DNA from: Bryoerythrophyllum caledonicum
Lineage: Eukaryota; Streptophyta; Bryopsida; Pottiales; Pottiaceae
DNA: 64,000 bases
Assembly: GCA_963971425.1 (NCBI GenBank)
Contig: OZ020515.1
Coordinates: 17,624,291-17,688,290, forward strand
Direction of reading: 5' to 3'
Position numbers and translations under genes: made by a program. Under the pieces are notes generated by a model. It searched no databases and was not told where the DNA came from. It saw nothing but the letters and a program-made list of their open reading frames with translations. Of this stretch, positions 36,028-47,320 are shown piece by piece (the stretch's first letter is position 1; every line of letters starts with the position of its first letter).

Positions 36028-37787
36028 ATGGCTTGCAATTGGGGCGTTTTCCTCTGTGAGTGGAGCTTTTTGTGAATCGTTGGCTGCATTGGTCTTTTTG
36101 TTGGTGGGTTATGGGTTTGAGGCGTGGTTGCTGAGGGTTTTCGTGGGTTGGGTGATGGACTAGGCGTGATTTTTCTCGTTTGGGTGAGCGGTGCGCATGC
36201 GGCGCGGCGGCATCCGTTGCTGGGAATCAAACAGAAGGTTGGCCGACAGCCGTTGCAGACGCAGCGTCCCTTCAACATTGCACATCGAGGCTCCAATGGC
36301 GAAATCCCGGAGGAGACTGCTGAAGCTTACGTGGTCTGTTGCTTTTGCTAGAGATTATGTTTGCCTTGATCTTTCGTTGCTTTCGGGAATTAGGGTTTAG
36401 TGGCTGTGCGCAGAGGGCGATTGCGGAAGGAGCTGACTTCATTGAGTCGGACATCACGGCCACCAAGGACGGGAAGCTCATCTGTTTCCACGACCTGGTG
36501 TTGGATTACGTGACCGATGTTGCTGATCACGCTGAGTTCGCGGATCGCATTCGCACTTACGAAGCGGAAGGCGAAACCGTCACCGGCTTTTTCTCAGGTA
36601 AATTCGAACACTTGTTATCTCGTTCTGTCCGAGTCTCAATTCGCTGATCCGCTTTGTTTCCTTTCTGTAGTGGACTTCACTCTGGAGGAGATCAAGACGT
36701 TACGAGCTCGTCAGCGCTTCGCTTTCCGTGATAAGTCCTTCAACGGTAAGTCCCGACGCTTCCGTGATCAGTGGAAACCACCAATCTATGGATAGATGTT
36801 TAATAGGTGCTTCGTTGTGTGTGCAGATAAGTTTCAGATCCTGACATTCGAAGAGTTCATCTCCATTGCTTTGAGTTCGGAGCGAATCGTTGGAATCTAT
36901 CCAGAGATCAAGAGCCCTGTTTTTGTGAACAAACACGTGAGTTCATTTCTCACATAGCTGCAGTTTTTTGGGAACTCCTCCTTTTCATTGTTGGATGACA
37001 CGGAGTTCCTTGCAGGTGCGATGGCCAGATGGTAAAACGCACGAGGACACCTTCGTGGAGACTCTTTTGAAGTACGGCTATGGAGGGAAATACCTGTCGA
37101 AAGAGTGGAAAGAGAAGCCCTTGTTCATCCAGTCGTTCGCACCCACTATGCTCATCCGCGCATCCAACCTCACCGACTCACCTCTCATTCTTCTTCTTGA
37201 CAATGCCACTTCCGTCACTCAAGACACCAATCAGGTACTACTCTTTCCTCACTCTGCTTGCAAACAAGCAACATTAGACGCTGAGTTGTGTGCTATTGTC
37301 GTCTGTCTTCAGACTTACGCTGAGATCACGTCCGATGAGTACCTCAAGTTCATCAGCAAGTACGTCGTTGGCTTAGGTCCGTGGAAAGACACGGTGGTGC
37401 CGCCGGATGTGAACAACTACCTGTCTGCTCCAACTGATCTTGTCACCAGGGCTCATGCTCTGAACCTTCAGGTGCTCTCTTGTAGGACTGTTCTCTCAAG
37501 CTTGACTCTCTCCTTGACAACATGTTAGAGGTGATGTTTAGTGGGAGCAAACTTCAGGCAACTTTACAGATAACTAGTCTTTCAAGGTTCGATGGTGATG
37601 ATTTTTGTTGTTGCAGGTGCATCCCTACACATTTCGCAACGAGTTTCAGTTCTTGCATTTCGACTTCCATCAAGACCCTTACCAGGAGTACAGCTACTGG
37701 ATCCACAACGTGAGCGTTGACGGCCTGTTCACTGACTTCGTCGGAACGCTGCACCTCTACCAGCAATGGACCTCTCCCCTCAGTTGA
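36028..37787 (+). CDS. Glycerophosphodiester phosphodiesterase, secreted
   Basis: Eight exons join in frame to 370 residues: 36028-36055, 36164-36330, 36414-36597, 36671-36745, 36827-36936, 37016-37234, 37313-37471, 37617-37787. Exon 1 plus exon 2 give a clean signal peptide (MACNWGVFLC, then VIFLVWVSGAHA). The GDPD TIM-barrel motifs are present: AHRGSNG (H50, R51), FIESDI (E76, D78), and H91 in CFHD. The order and the C-terminal VHPYTFRNEFQFLHFDF match plant GDPD5/GDPD6. The enzyme hydrolyses glycerophosphodiesters to glycerol-3-phosphate and an alcohol, and in plants is tied to phosphate recycling. An extracellular or vacuolar site is inferred from the signal peptide. Start choice: no ATG in the exon-2 frame, and the 108-bp intron restores both frame and signal peptide. 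Confidence 0.93.
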
Positions 37788-38565
37788 AGCAGCAGTCAAG
37801 TTCTACCAGTATCTTCTTGCTTCCTTTTGGTATAGAACGATCGGTAGCATTCCAGGACTTTCTTACAGGAATTTGACGACTGAGTGGGGATACATTTATT
37901 CCTCATGTGCGCACACAATCATGTAACATATTTTATTTCAGGTATTGGAATTTTTAGAAACCATAACCCTCGCTTTACGTTTTTCAATCAAAATTAGGAC
38001 CCCTCATTTTTCTTCTTTCGTCTCCAGCACATACTCATCTTCTATTCGGTCTGCAAAAGATGTGTTCAAATATGCATTCATGACGAGAAAAGTGAGGTCG
38101 CGACCAAGGCACGATGATGCAATGATCTCAAATTTCAAAGTCAAAAGTACGGCGAATGATCTCGACCACTCTAAAGGCGGAAATGGAAACACATTTGCAG
38201 CGGCAGCAACTTGTTGACTCCCACTGCGCTGCTGTGAAGCTGTGAACCACTCGATTGAAGACAGCAATCCGCAGATCGGCTTCTTCAGCTCTCGCAACCT
38301 CAACAAATCGCCCACTTTCCTACTTTCTTCGTCTCTCTCTCCACTTTCTCTTTTCAGTTGACGCCCTTGAATCAATCATCCCAGGCACCTTTCAAATCAT
38401 TGCACTTGAATGTCTTATTAAGACAGGCTCACATCTCTCCGGAATCCACTCACTTCCCACTTCTTTCAAGCCCAGTTGAAAAGTCACTTGCATTTGAGTT
38501 CTGGTAGAGGAATTTGTGGTGTGAACCTCGGCAGCGTTCATCTCTAGATTCGGCGATTGGATAAG

Positions 38566-40970
38566 ATGTCAGGAACAGACATGAAGCCGAAGACTCGGTT
38601 AGTGCTTGATTTCTGAACTGAACGCTCTAGAAGCCATTTGGATAAGATGACATGAAGACACGGTTGCTAGCTCTTGGTTTCCGCGAGTGTTTCGTTGTTT
38701 GAGCATGGTTAGGGCGACTGAGGGCAAGTGGGGGATGGTGCTGCAGGAAAGTGGTGGACCACGCGGTGTTGTTCCGGATGAAGGACGAGTTGACGGAGGA
38801 GCAGGAGCAGGAGATGCTGGACGCGCTCTTCACGCTGCAGTACAAGGCCAAGGGCGTGCTCTACTTGTCCACCGGCATGAAAACAAACCCATCATCTCTT
38901 TTCTCTTGCGAGAGGTGAACTCTTTCCTGAAGAACAACTACCTTGCTGCTGCTGTTGCAGGTCCGGTGTCGGAGAAAACCGCGGACGGTGTCACGCATGC
39001 GCTCTTCGCTCGGTTTGCGAACAAGGACGATGTGGATGCGTACATGCAGCATCCTGGCAGAATGAGCATTGCTCGTGAGCTTGTCATTCCTTACTACAAC
39101 GTATGTCATTAGGGTTTCGCACCTTTTGCATTTTGTCCTTTCGCATCTTCACTGACGGAGAAGCTGGTTTCTGTGCAGGGTTTGGTGATGTTGGATGTCG
39201 AAGACGAAGTAGCCGACGACATGGAAGCCATCTTTGGACGCGAATTTGTAAGTGACCCAAAGTTTCAACCCCTCTTTTTATCTACTCTTTCCTCGCTCTA
39301 AAGCGTAATTAGATCAACAAACTAGTTGTTACTCTTTCCTCAGGGCAAACTAGTTGTGGCCATCATTTGTCTGAGAGATTATTTTGTTCAAAGTTTGGGT
39401 GAGTTTTGCAAACAGCTCTAGTTTCAGGAAGCGGTTTTGATACTGATTTCTTGTTGTAGCCATCTTGGTGTGAGATTAATCCTGATGAGAAAAGAGGGAT
39501 TATCTTGTTCAAATTTTGCAAACAACTCTAATTTTAGGAAGCGGTTTTGATACTCATTTTCTGGTTTGCGTGTGTTTTTAGGCGCAAGCGGGTGGGATTG
39601 ATCACTTTGTGCTGTTCAAAGTGAGGGAGGGCACCGCTCAAGAGTCGGTTGACGCCATGTTGCAATCCTTCCGGGACTTGGCCGCATCGGTGGACCCTTC
39701 CATTCTTTTTCAGCTCACTGCAGGTGAAGAAGATTGGCGGACTTAGTAACACAACAAGAGCTATTTCTAACCTCACCCAAAGTTTCACCTCCTCTTTTTG
39801 ATGCATAATCCTAATCTATCCTCTTATCATATCAATGGTAGTGATTCCTTATCATGTATGGAAGAGCATGGTGATCTTTAATCTCAAGTCAAGCTCTTTG
39901 AAAGCGAAGAAAGAGTATGAACTACTCTTTGCTCACTCTTACTGGCTATTACATCGATGAGAGACTAGTTTTAGCTAAAGGAATCTTCTCTTTTTTGGAG
40001 CTGATTATAGAAACCTAGAGCTATCTAGGGCCGATTTTAGTGATTAAAAAAAGAGAAAAAAGGGGTCAAAACACTCGGTATCGTTGCCTGACTTTACTAA
40101 GAACACTCACCATTCTTTTTTGAATGTGTTTGAAGAGCTAACATTGGGATTGCATGGCTGTCTGTGTGCAGGGGCCAATATCTCTCCAGTTGGGAAGGGT
40201 TACACGCACGGTTTCATTGCACGCATTCCATCAGGTTTGTCATTGAAAGTGGATAACATCTTGTTGTCATAGTAACATGCACTAAACAAACCTTGCCATT
40301 GAAAGTGAGTTTAGTGGATTCTCGTTTGTTGTCATAGTAACATGCACTTAACAAACTTTGCCATTGAAAGTGAATTTAGTGGATTCTTGTTTGTTGTCAT
40401 AGTAACATGCACTAAAACCACTCACACTGCTCGCAGATGGCGCTCTTGACGCTTTCGTCAAGTCGGATGCTTATGTTCAGGTAATACCCTCGGAATTTAG
40501 CTTATGTTTCCCTGTCATTAAATTATGAAAAATCCATTCATGAAGTCACCCAAAGTTTTAATAAGATACCCCTTCTTCTTACCACTAATTCTTCACTCTT
40601 AACTAGTTATTAGATCAATAGTCAAGTCAAAATGATTTAGCCATCTTCAGAGAGTGTGCATGAGATGAGCCCTAAAGAATAGTAGCCACCTTTTTAACCC
40701 TTAAATGTCAGCCGGGAACTGTATATATAGGCATGTATTTTACTCTGTAGAATGTATTCAAGCTTAGCAAGACTTACACCTTTGGATTGAAGATTCTCCA
40801 ACTAGCATCTTTCATTCAAAGGTCATTTTAATATATTGAATACAACTCATACTGACAATTGTGATTTCTTGCAGGCGCTTTCCAAAGAAGCTCTACCTGA
40901 TGGCACTGAGTTCATAACAGCAGACCTACCTTCAGCATTTCGAGGCTCCAGTGTGACCCTTCATGGTTAG
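38566..40970 (+). CDS. Stress-response A/B barrel (Dabb) protein, two domains
   Basis: Eight exons give 237 residues: 38566-38597, 38747-38874, 38961-39100, 39179-39247, 39582-39723, 40172-40234, 40437-40480, 40875-40970. The first Dabb domain starts KVVDHAVLFRMKDELTEEQ and contains GVTHALFARFANKDDVDAYM. The second starts GGIDHFVLFKVREG and contains GYTHGFIARIP. Two tandem Dabb domains are typical of plant UP3-like proteins, whose biochemical role is poorly known. No targeting peptide is evident. Intron 2 appears to use a GC donor (ACCG|GCATGA) to keep the family sequence; that donor is weak, and a GT donor at 38914 with a different reading cannot be excluded. Intron 6 has a 65-bp tandem repeat and intron 7 a TTAA-type MITE fragment. 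The stop is TAG. Confidence 0.88.
40261..40418 (+). repeat. 65-bp tandem repeat in Dabb-gene intron
   Basis: Units start at 40261, 40326 and 40391 (ttgttgtcatagtaacatgc); the last is partial. The array lies just before an acceptor site. Confidence 0.85.
40694..40835 (+). repeat. TTAACCCTTAAA-family MITE fragment in intron
   Basis: It starts TTAACCCTTAAATGTCAG and shares the ttggattgaagattct interior with the fragment at 2005. No right end is seen. Confidence 0.6.
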
Positions 40971-42051
40971 TTGACAACGTGTAAATAATAATAGAGGTAC
41001 AATCATGCTCTACAACAACCCTATTTGTTTGTTTGCTATAAAGAGCGGTTGTTATAGTGGACAAGGTTGGTTATGGTTGGACCCAAGCGGGCTGTTGTAA
41101 TGAAATGGTTGTTGTAACAGATGCTCTTGTAAAGGGGGCTGATTGTATTTAGCAAATAACACACTTGTTGCTGTATATTTCCCCAAGGATGACAAATGAT
41201 GATCATTAGTATTCTAGAAGTGGCATCTTGGGATTTGGGGTCATTGTTGATTAATTTCTTTTCTGATAGATCATGTTTGTTCTTTCGTTGATACACATCT
41301 ATTTCTTTTGGGCATCACAATCAAGGTTGACTTGTATATTCACGTTCACCTCCCATACTACTAACCCATGTCCGATGGACATGGATTAGTGGTGGAACAA
41401 ACAAAGTTCACTTTATTCACGCCGGCCCCTCAAGGACCGGAGTTCTTCTTCTTCTTCACGTTCACCTTTGCAGGTATCGTACGCTACGGTCAGTTTCGGC
41501 AGGCAACTGCCAAAGCATTTATTTTTTTCTGTCACATTGATTTGACACAATGGATATCACATAGGTATTGCATGAGTATCACCTAGATCTTGCACGGGTG
41601 TCACCTTGGTATTACATAGGTATGGCCTTGCCAAATCTCTTGAAATTTCCAAAATTTTGGACAAGTCCCCATTTTGAATTAATTATGTACAAAACTGACC
41701 ATAGCGTAGGGTAATACATTTGTTGCAATATAAATTTCATGGGAATGACAAATGAGCGTTAGTGTTCTAGAACCTTGAATGCTAGGGCAGCCTCCTAGAG
41801 GTTTAAAATCATTGTTAGTTCATCTTTTTTTATAAGCCATGCTCGTTTCTTCGTTGTCACACATCTATTTCTTCTGTGTGATTGTTACTTCATTTTCATT
41901 AGCCTCTTTAAGTTTGGTTTTAAGTTCGTTTAGAAATCATCTTCTTCTAAAATTCTTGAATGGAAGGTTGTTGTGATAGTAGCTCTAGAATGATATGAAT
42001 GTTTGTGGCTTTTTTAAAATATGTTTGGTATGGTCTGCTGTATTTTTCTGC
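40971..42051. other. Spacer with dispersed repeat, no gene
   Basis: 41366-41470 resembles 17664-17770. 41480-41760 (gacacaatggatatcacata, then tccaaaattttggac) is an uninterrupted relative of the sequence on both sides of the copia element at 53501-61252. Confidence 0.5.
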
Positions 42052-42983
42052 TTAACTCCTAAGAGCCCAAGTGTACGTGGGGCATACGTTTTGGATTTTA
42101 GGCAAGTTCCTAAAATTTGAAAAAAATATTTTTAAAAAAAAAAACTCTTACACTAGATTGTCCCTGATAAGAGCTCCATAGAGATTTCTCAATTCTTATT
42201 TTTGGATTCATGGTTTGAAAGTTAGTACCACTCAAAGTTCAAAATGGGGACTTTAGGCAGCTCCAAAATTTTGCTAGAAGTCTCTATTGACATTGAGATT
42301 TTCCATACATGTAGAGAATATTACTTTCTATGAAGATTTCAAAAAACTTCTTGTCTTTAGTGTAAAAAAACATTTTATCTCAAGTCAAACATTTTTACAC
42401 ATTTCGGGCAAGCGGGAAAAAAACTTCATCTTTTCTACATAAAACCTAGAGATCATCATATTTTTCACTTTTTATTTTTTCTACAAAAACATGTGGTGTG
42501 AACCTTGTTGTCGACTGTTTAGATTATCATTCTAAAACATATTAAGTTCTCAAAAAAATAAATTGTCAGTTGACAATTTTTGAACCTCCACTCCTTGCAC
42601 ACTTGTTCCGAATATGCTACACCCCTTCTCTACTTTTAAAAAATTGTTGTATATGGAACTAACATCATGCTCAACACAATGGTAAGAGATTTAGACCTTG
42701 TGTAGTGCAAAAATTCAATACCAAGTGAAGTCAAAGTCTGCTGATCCACTCAACGCAGGGAAGAAAATAAACCATTTTTTTGGCTTCAAACACAATAATC
42801 TTTCAATCTGTGGGGTCTAAGTGTATGAAATTTTGCGAGTATGTTACTTAGTAAGTCTTTATGGAGATCCTATGGTCAAAAGGATAAATATAAGGTTTTA
42901 TTTCCTTCCTTACTCATTGCACTAGAACCAACAATTTTGAAGTGTTTTTGGTGTGAAATTGTCACGGGCTTTTTAGGGGTTAA
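42052..42983 (-). mobile_element. TTAA-type MITE, 932 bp
   Basis: It starts TTAACTCCTAAGAGCCCAAG and ends ctttttaggggTTAA, reverse orientation relative to the 27290 copy. Confidence 0.82.
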
Positions 42984-44491
42984 TCAACTTACTTGGAAGT
43001 TTGTAATAATGAATTCAATTTTTTCATATCTATAATTGCTGCAAAGTGCTTGTAGCCAGTAAATATTAGTAGAGGTTGAAAGTTCGTAGTGGATTTAGTA
43101 GAGGTTTGGGTAACTTTAGCCTAATTGCACCTCCATCTATCCACACTCTTTTGTTCAGCTTATTTGGGCTAGAAACAACGCTCCATTTGGATGGAGGTGA
43201 GCCTTTGATGGGTGTTGAGGAATGAGGAATGCGACAACAACGCCAGTCCCTCGGCTTTGATTATAACCACTGCTTACACATCAACAATGGTTTTAAAATA
43301 GTTTAGGTTAAAGTTATCTAAGGTCATAAGTTAATGACAATATATATTAACAGAGGTATAATTTATAGGAGGGATGAATGTATTTTTATTCAAATTTTAT
43401 TTTTTGAACGTTCCTAAAACTGAGTGTTTTACTACACTTATCATTTTGCACTTATTTCAGATACTATATTGACTATGTTTAATAAAATTGATTATTTTCA
43501 GCCATAAAAATGCACGTTGTTCTTACGATGGAAAAATCTTAGTTCTTAGGTATATTATGTCACTGGTATGAATTTTTAAAATACTAGTCTCTCAAAAAAA
43601 TTAGAGTGTTTTCAACATTTTAACAAAAACTTTGGCGTGCAATGACCTAACATAAGGTAGAACATAGTTCCATAAAATTAATGCAATGTGTTGAGGAAAA
43701 ATGTGCTATTACTCTTAATCAACCCTAATCCTATCCACGCAAGGAAAAACTATTTTTAATCCTTCAAATGCATGTATCTTGCAATCTGCACCGTCATAGT
43801 TTAGAAAAGATTTCGAGTATTTTATAGTACTAAACATTGAGATCCTATAGTTGAAATTAACAAGAATTTTTTTAGATTAATCTTATAATACCACATGTGA
43901 AAGTGGTAGTTTTGGGGTGGTTTTGGTGAAACAAAGTCACGTCTTATGGTCCTTTAGGGATTAGATTAGAGCATCTTTGATATACAAGTCTCTTGTAAGA
44001 AGCATATCTTTCATGATGATTGAACTAATCCATGTTCGATTGTGATAAAACAAACCTTGTACAATTGATGCATTTTATAAAATAGTCACTCCAATCAAGG
44101 GGGTGCATGAAAGGGGCCAAGGACAAATGACCCCCCTTGTTGCTTCCTATGGGGATGGACGGAGATGAATGGAAGGTCATGCTCACCTTGTTCCCCTAAA
44201 ACTAGGCTTTAGAGTTTAGGGTTCATGGATCAAAGTTTAGAATTTAGAGTTTAGTGTTCAAAATTCAAAATTAGGGATTTAGAGCTTATTAGTGATTTTT
44301 AAAGTTTAGGGTTTGATTGGAGTTACGGGAACGGGCAAGAGAACAGGGCTATAGGAATGAGCAATGGAATCGGGAGCGGAATGACCCCATTCATCTCTGT
44401 CCATCCGCTTGACACGCAACGAGGGGGTCACTGATCCCATAATTAGTTTTTGAAAATTAGTAGAAATTCTACAATCTACACTTTGAAGTAA
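42984..44491. other. AT-rich spacer, no gene seen
   Basis: Only short ORFs. 44220-44330 is rich in gtttagggttt-type telomere-like motifs. Confidence 0.4.
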
Positions 44492-45480
44492 TTAACCCCT
44501 AAATTACCAAGAGTCCCCTTAGGAGACTCTTGAAGGTTTGGGCATGTTCCTACTCAGTCAATCTATAACATTCTTTTTTGAAATTTTTACTCTAGATGGA
44601 CATTACTAAAAGCTTCTGTAAGTTTAATTTTTTTCCTAAATCCGACATTTAATGAAACAGTTACAAGGTTTTGAAGTTCAAATGGGGAGAGTGGGCACGT
44701 CAGACAATTCAATTCTTTTTTGCTAGGATACTCTATTAAATGTGAGATTTTTATACTAGCAAGTAATATTATTTTCTTTCATATTGTCTAAAAAAATCTC
44801 TTGTCTTTAATAAAAAAAATAGCATATTAATCCAAGTCAAACAGTTTTGCACATTGTCACACATTGTTGGGCAAAGTACGAAAAACCTTCTTCCTTTCCA
44901 CATAAACTTAGAGATCTCCATATTTTTTACTTTTTATTTTTCCCACAGCATTATGTGGTGTAACCTTCTTATCGGCCATTTGGATTCTCATTCTAAAACA
45001 TATGAATTCCACAAAAAGAATAAAAATGAATTGACAATTTTTAAACCTTGTACAATTCCACTCAATATAATGTGAATTTACAATTCTTACAAGCACTCGT
45101 TGCACAATTTTTTTGAATATGCTATACCCTTTCTTTACTTCTAAAAATTGGTGTACAAGGAATTAATATCATGCTTAACATGATAGTAATGAATTTAGAC
45201 CTTGTGTAGTACAAAATTGAAACACCAAGTGAAGTCAAAGTTTGTTGATCCACTCAACGCAAGGAAGAAAATGTACCATTTTCTCTACTTCAAACACTAT
45301 GATCTTTCAATCTGTGCATTCAAAGTTTATGAAATTTTGTGAGTATATTACTTAATAAGTCTTAATTGAGATCCTACGATGAAAACTAGAAATAAAAGTT
45401 TTATTTTTCTTCCTTACTCATTGCACTAAAATGAGCAGTTTTGAAGTGTTTTTGGTGTGAAATTGTCAAAGTAATTTAGA
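44492..45480 (-). mobile_element. Degenerate TTAA-type MITE, about 990 bp
   Basis: It starts TTAACCCCTAAATTACCAAG. The right end is decayed (gaaattgtcaaagtaattta) and the terminal aggggTTAA is lost. Confidence 0.7.
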
Positions 45481-45893
45481 CAATTTGTCATATTTTTTTC
45501 TAGATTTAGACCATTTATGATAATACCTATGTCATACCTGTGGATATCATCTCCAAAAGGTGGCTAAGTACTTATTATACTCGTCAGCATTCTAGCTAAG
45601 CTCCTTTATTCTTTTGTCATATCTTAACAGTGTACTATTAGCAGCCCAATTGTTCTTGTAGTTTTTCAGCTAATTTTAGCCATTTTAGGAAGGATAATTC
45701 CACCTTGGCCTACAGGAAAGGCACCTTTGCACTCACTTCACTTTTGCACACAATAAAGGTAGAAATTTATCATAAAATATCCTTCATTTATCTTATCGTG
45801 GTCAATGAGACCAGTTTTGAGGAGCCACGGCTGATTGAATTGCTAGATTGATTTGCACTTGCCGGAGCAATTGTGCGCTACGCTCTCCTCCAT

Positions 45894-46226
45894 CTAACCC
45901 ATCTTTCCAATCTCCAATCGGTTGAGGCAATAACAAACTACAATGATTTTTGTGAAAAAATGAACAGCACAATGTACTCACCGTGCAGACGCTGATGTGC
46001 AAAATCTATTAAATCACAATTTTTTTTCTTCAAAGCCCATGCATGGCCTTGTCGTCAATCCTTTAACAACAAGGCCTTGCATGCCGCCTTGAAAATTCTC
46101 ACGACGTAATAGACTCCGCGCAACAAAATCTACACGAGGAGTACATTTTAGTGTTCACTTTTTTCACAAAAATCACTGAAGTTTGTTATTGCCTCAACCG
46201 ATTGGAGATCGGAAAGATGGGTTGAG
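45894..46226. repeat. Long inverted repeat, about 70-bp arms
   Basis: 45894-45966 and 46156-46226 are inverted copies sharing ccaatcggttgaggcaataa and gatttttgtgaaaaaa, with a spacer of roughly 190 bp. The right arm abuts the MITE at 46225. Confidence 0.7.
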
Positions 46227-46578
46227 GTAAGCCCCCCTAAAACCGACAAGTTAAGGAATGAGCATATATGGAGAGAGGAGATAATTATACTATTATTTCT
46301 CAGTGATAGCCAATAGAATTGCAAATCCAACCCAAGTGATTTCATATTTTTTCGATGAAAATTGAATTAGTTATGAATTTTCAAACTGTGCAGCCATGTT
46401 TGGTGGGTGGCCAGCAGGAGGTACCCCCCATAACCAACGACCAAAAGTAAGGGTCTTGACTAACAACAAACCTCCGTTTGGAGCTCAGTTGGTGGTAACG
46501 GGATGGAAGAGGGTTGAACATAGCCCAATTTTACAGGCGTTGGCTATGGGTTTTTGTTGGTTATGGGGAGGCTTACCT
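46225..46578 (-). mobile_element. 354-bp TIR MITE, copy 2
   Basis: Inverted copy of 2984-3335 with the same AGGTAAGCCYCCC ends. The right flank is TA and the left is TG. Interior sequence is highly similar. Confidence 0.75.
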
Positions 46579-46942
46579 TAGATGGAGGAAAGCATAGCAC
46601 ACAACCGCTCCAACAAGTGCAAATCAACCCAAGGGTTAGTAAATCCCCGAAAACTGGTCTCATCGACGACATTCTGGTTCCTTCGTCGTTAAAGGTTTAA
46701 CCACACGCCAAAATCAACAAAAACGTAGATCTTTTTCCCGATATCTACTCCGGAGGTGAAAACCGCATCCCAGATCTACATTTCGTCTCGTCTGATGAAT
46801 ACAGAAACTCTTCTCTGGGATGAATTTTGAGTTGGCGTTGTGAGGGATTTCGGTTTTCGCAGGTGTTCCGGATGGCGATGGCGCCGAAATGCAGCCTGGT
46901 CGTCGTTGACGATGGGTAGTGAAGAAGATCACAGAGCGCAGA

Positions 46943-46966
46943 CGAGAGAGAGAGAGAGAGAGAGAG
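46943..46966 (+). repeat. GA microsatellite upstream of FolD
   Basis: About 12 GA units in the presumed promoter or 5'-UTR of the FolD gene. GA tracts in plant 5' regions can bind GAGA-type factors; no function is shown here. Confidence 0.7.
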
Positions 46967-47320
46967 GGTGGCCTCTGCTTTCTGATCGTCTTTCAATGAT
47001 CCAGGGATGATGTTGTCTTGGTTGTAAGTATCAGGTGGAGAGACTAGAAAGCGAGTTCAAGAGCTGGTGACGTTTGGTGGTTATTCAGAATTAGGTTTAT
47101 TGGTCTCCAGATTGGAAAAGAAAAGGCAGGGGTTTGAGAGAAGTGTTATTGATTTGAGAGGTGTTATTGAGGTTTAGTGGGGAACAGGAGCGAAGCTCAA
47201 GAGTGGTGGTTATTATCAGAGTTGAGAGGGAGAAGAGGGGTTTACGAGAAGTTTTGAAGTGAGGTTGGGTGGGGTTTTTTTGTTTCTGGAAGAATAGGAG
47301 AACCGGGGAGGGTTTTAGAG

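Noticed and set aside
20261..40418. CRISPR-like arrays
   Set aside because: The short tandem repeats have no unique spacers of regular length, and the genome is eukaryotic.
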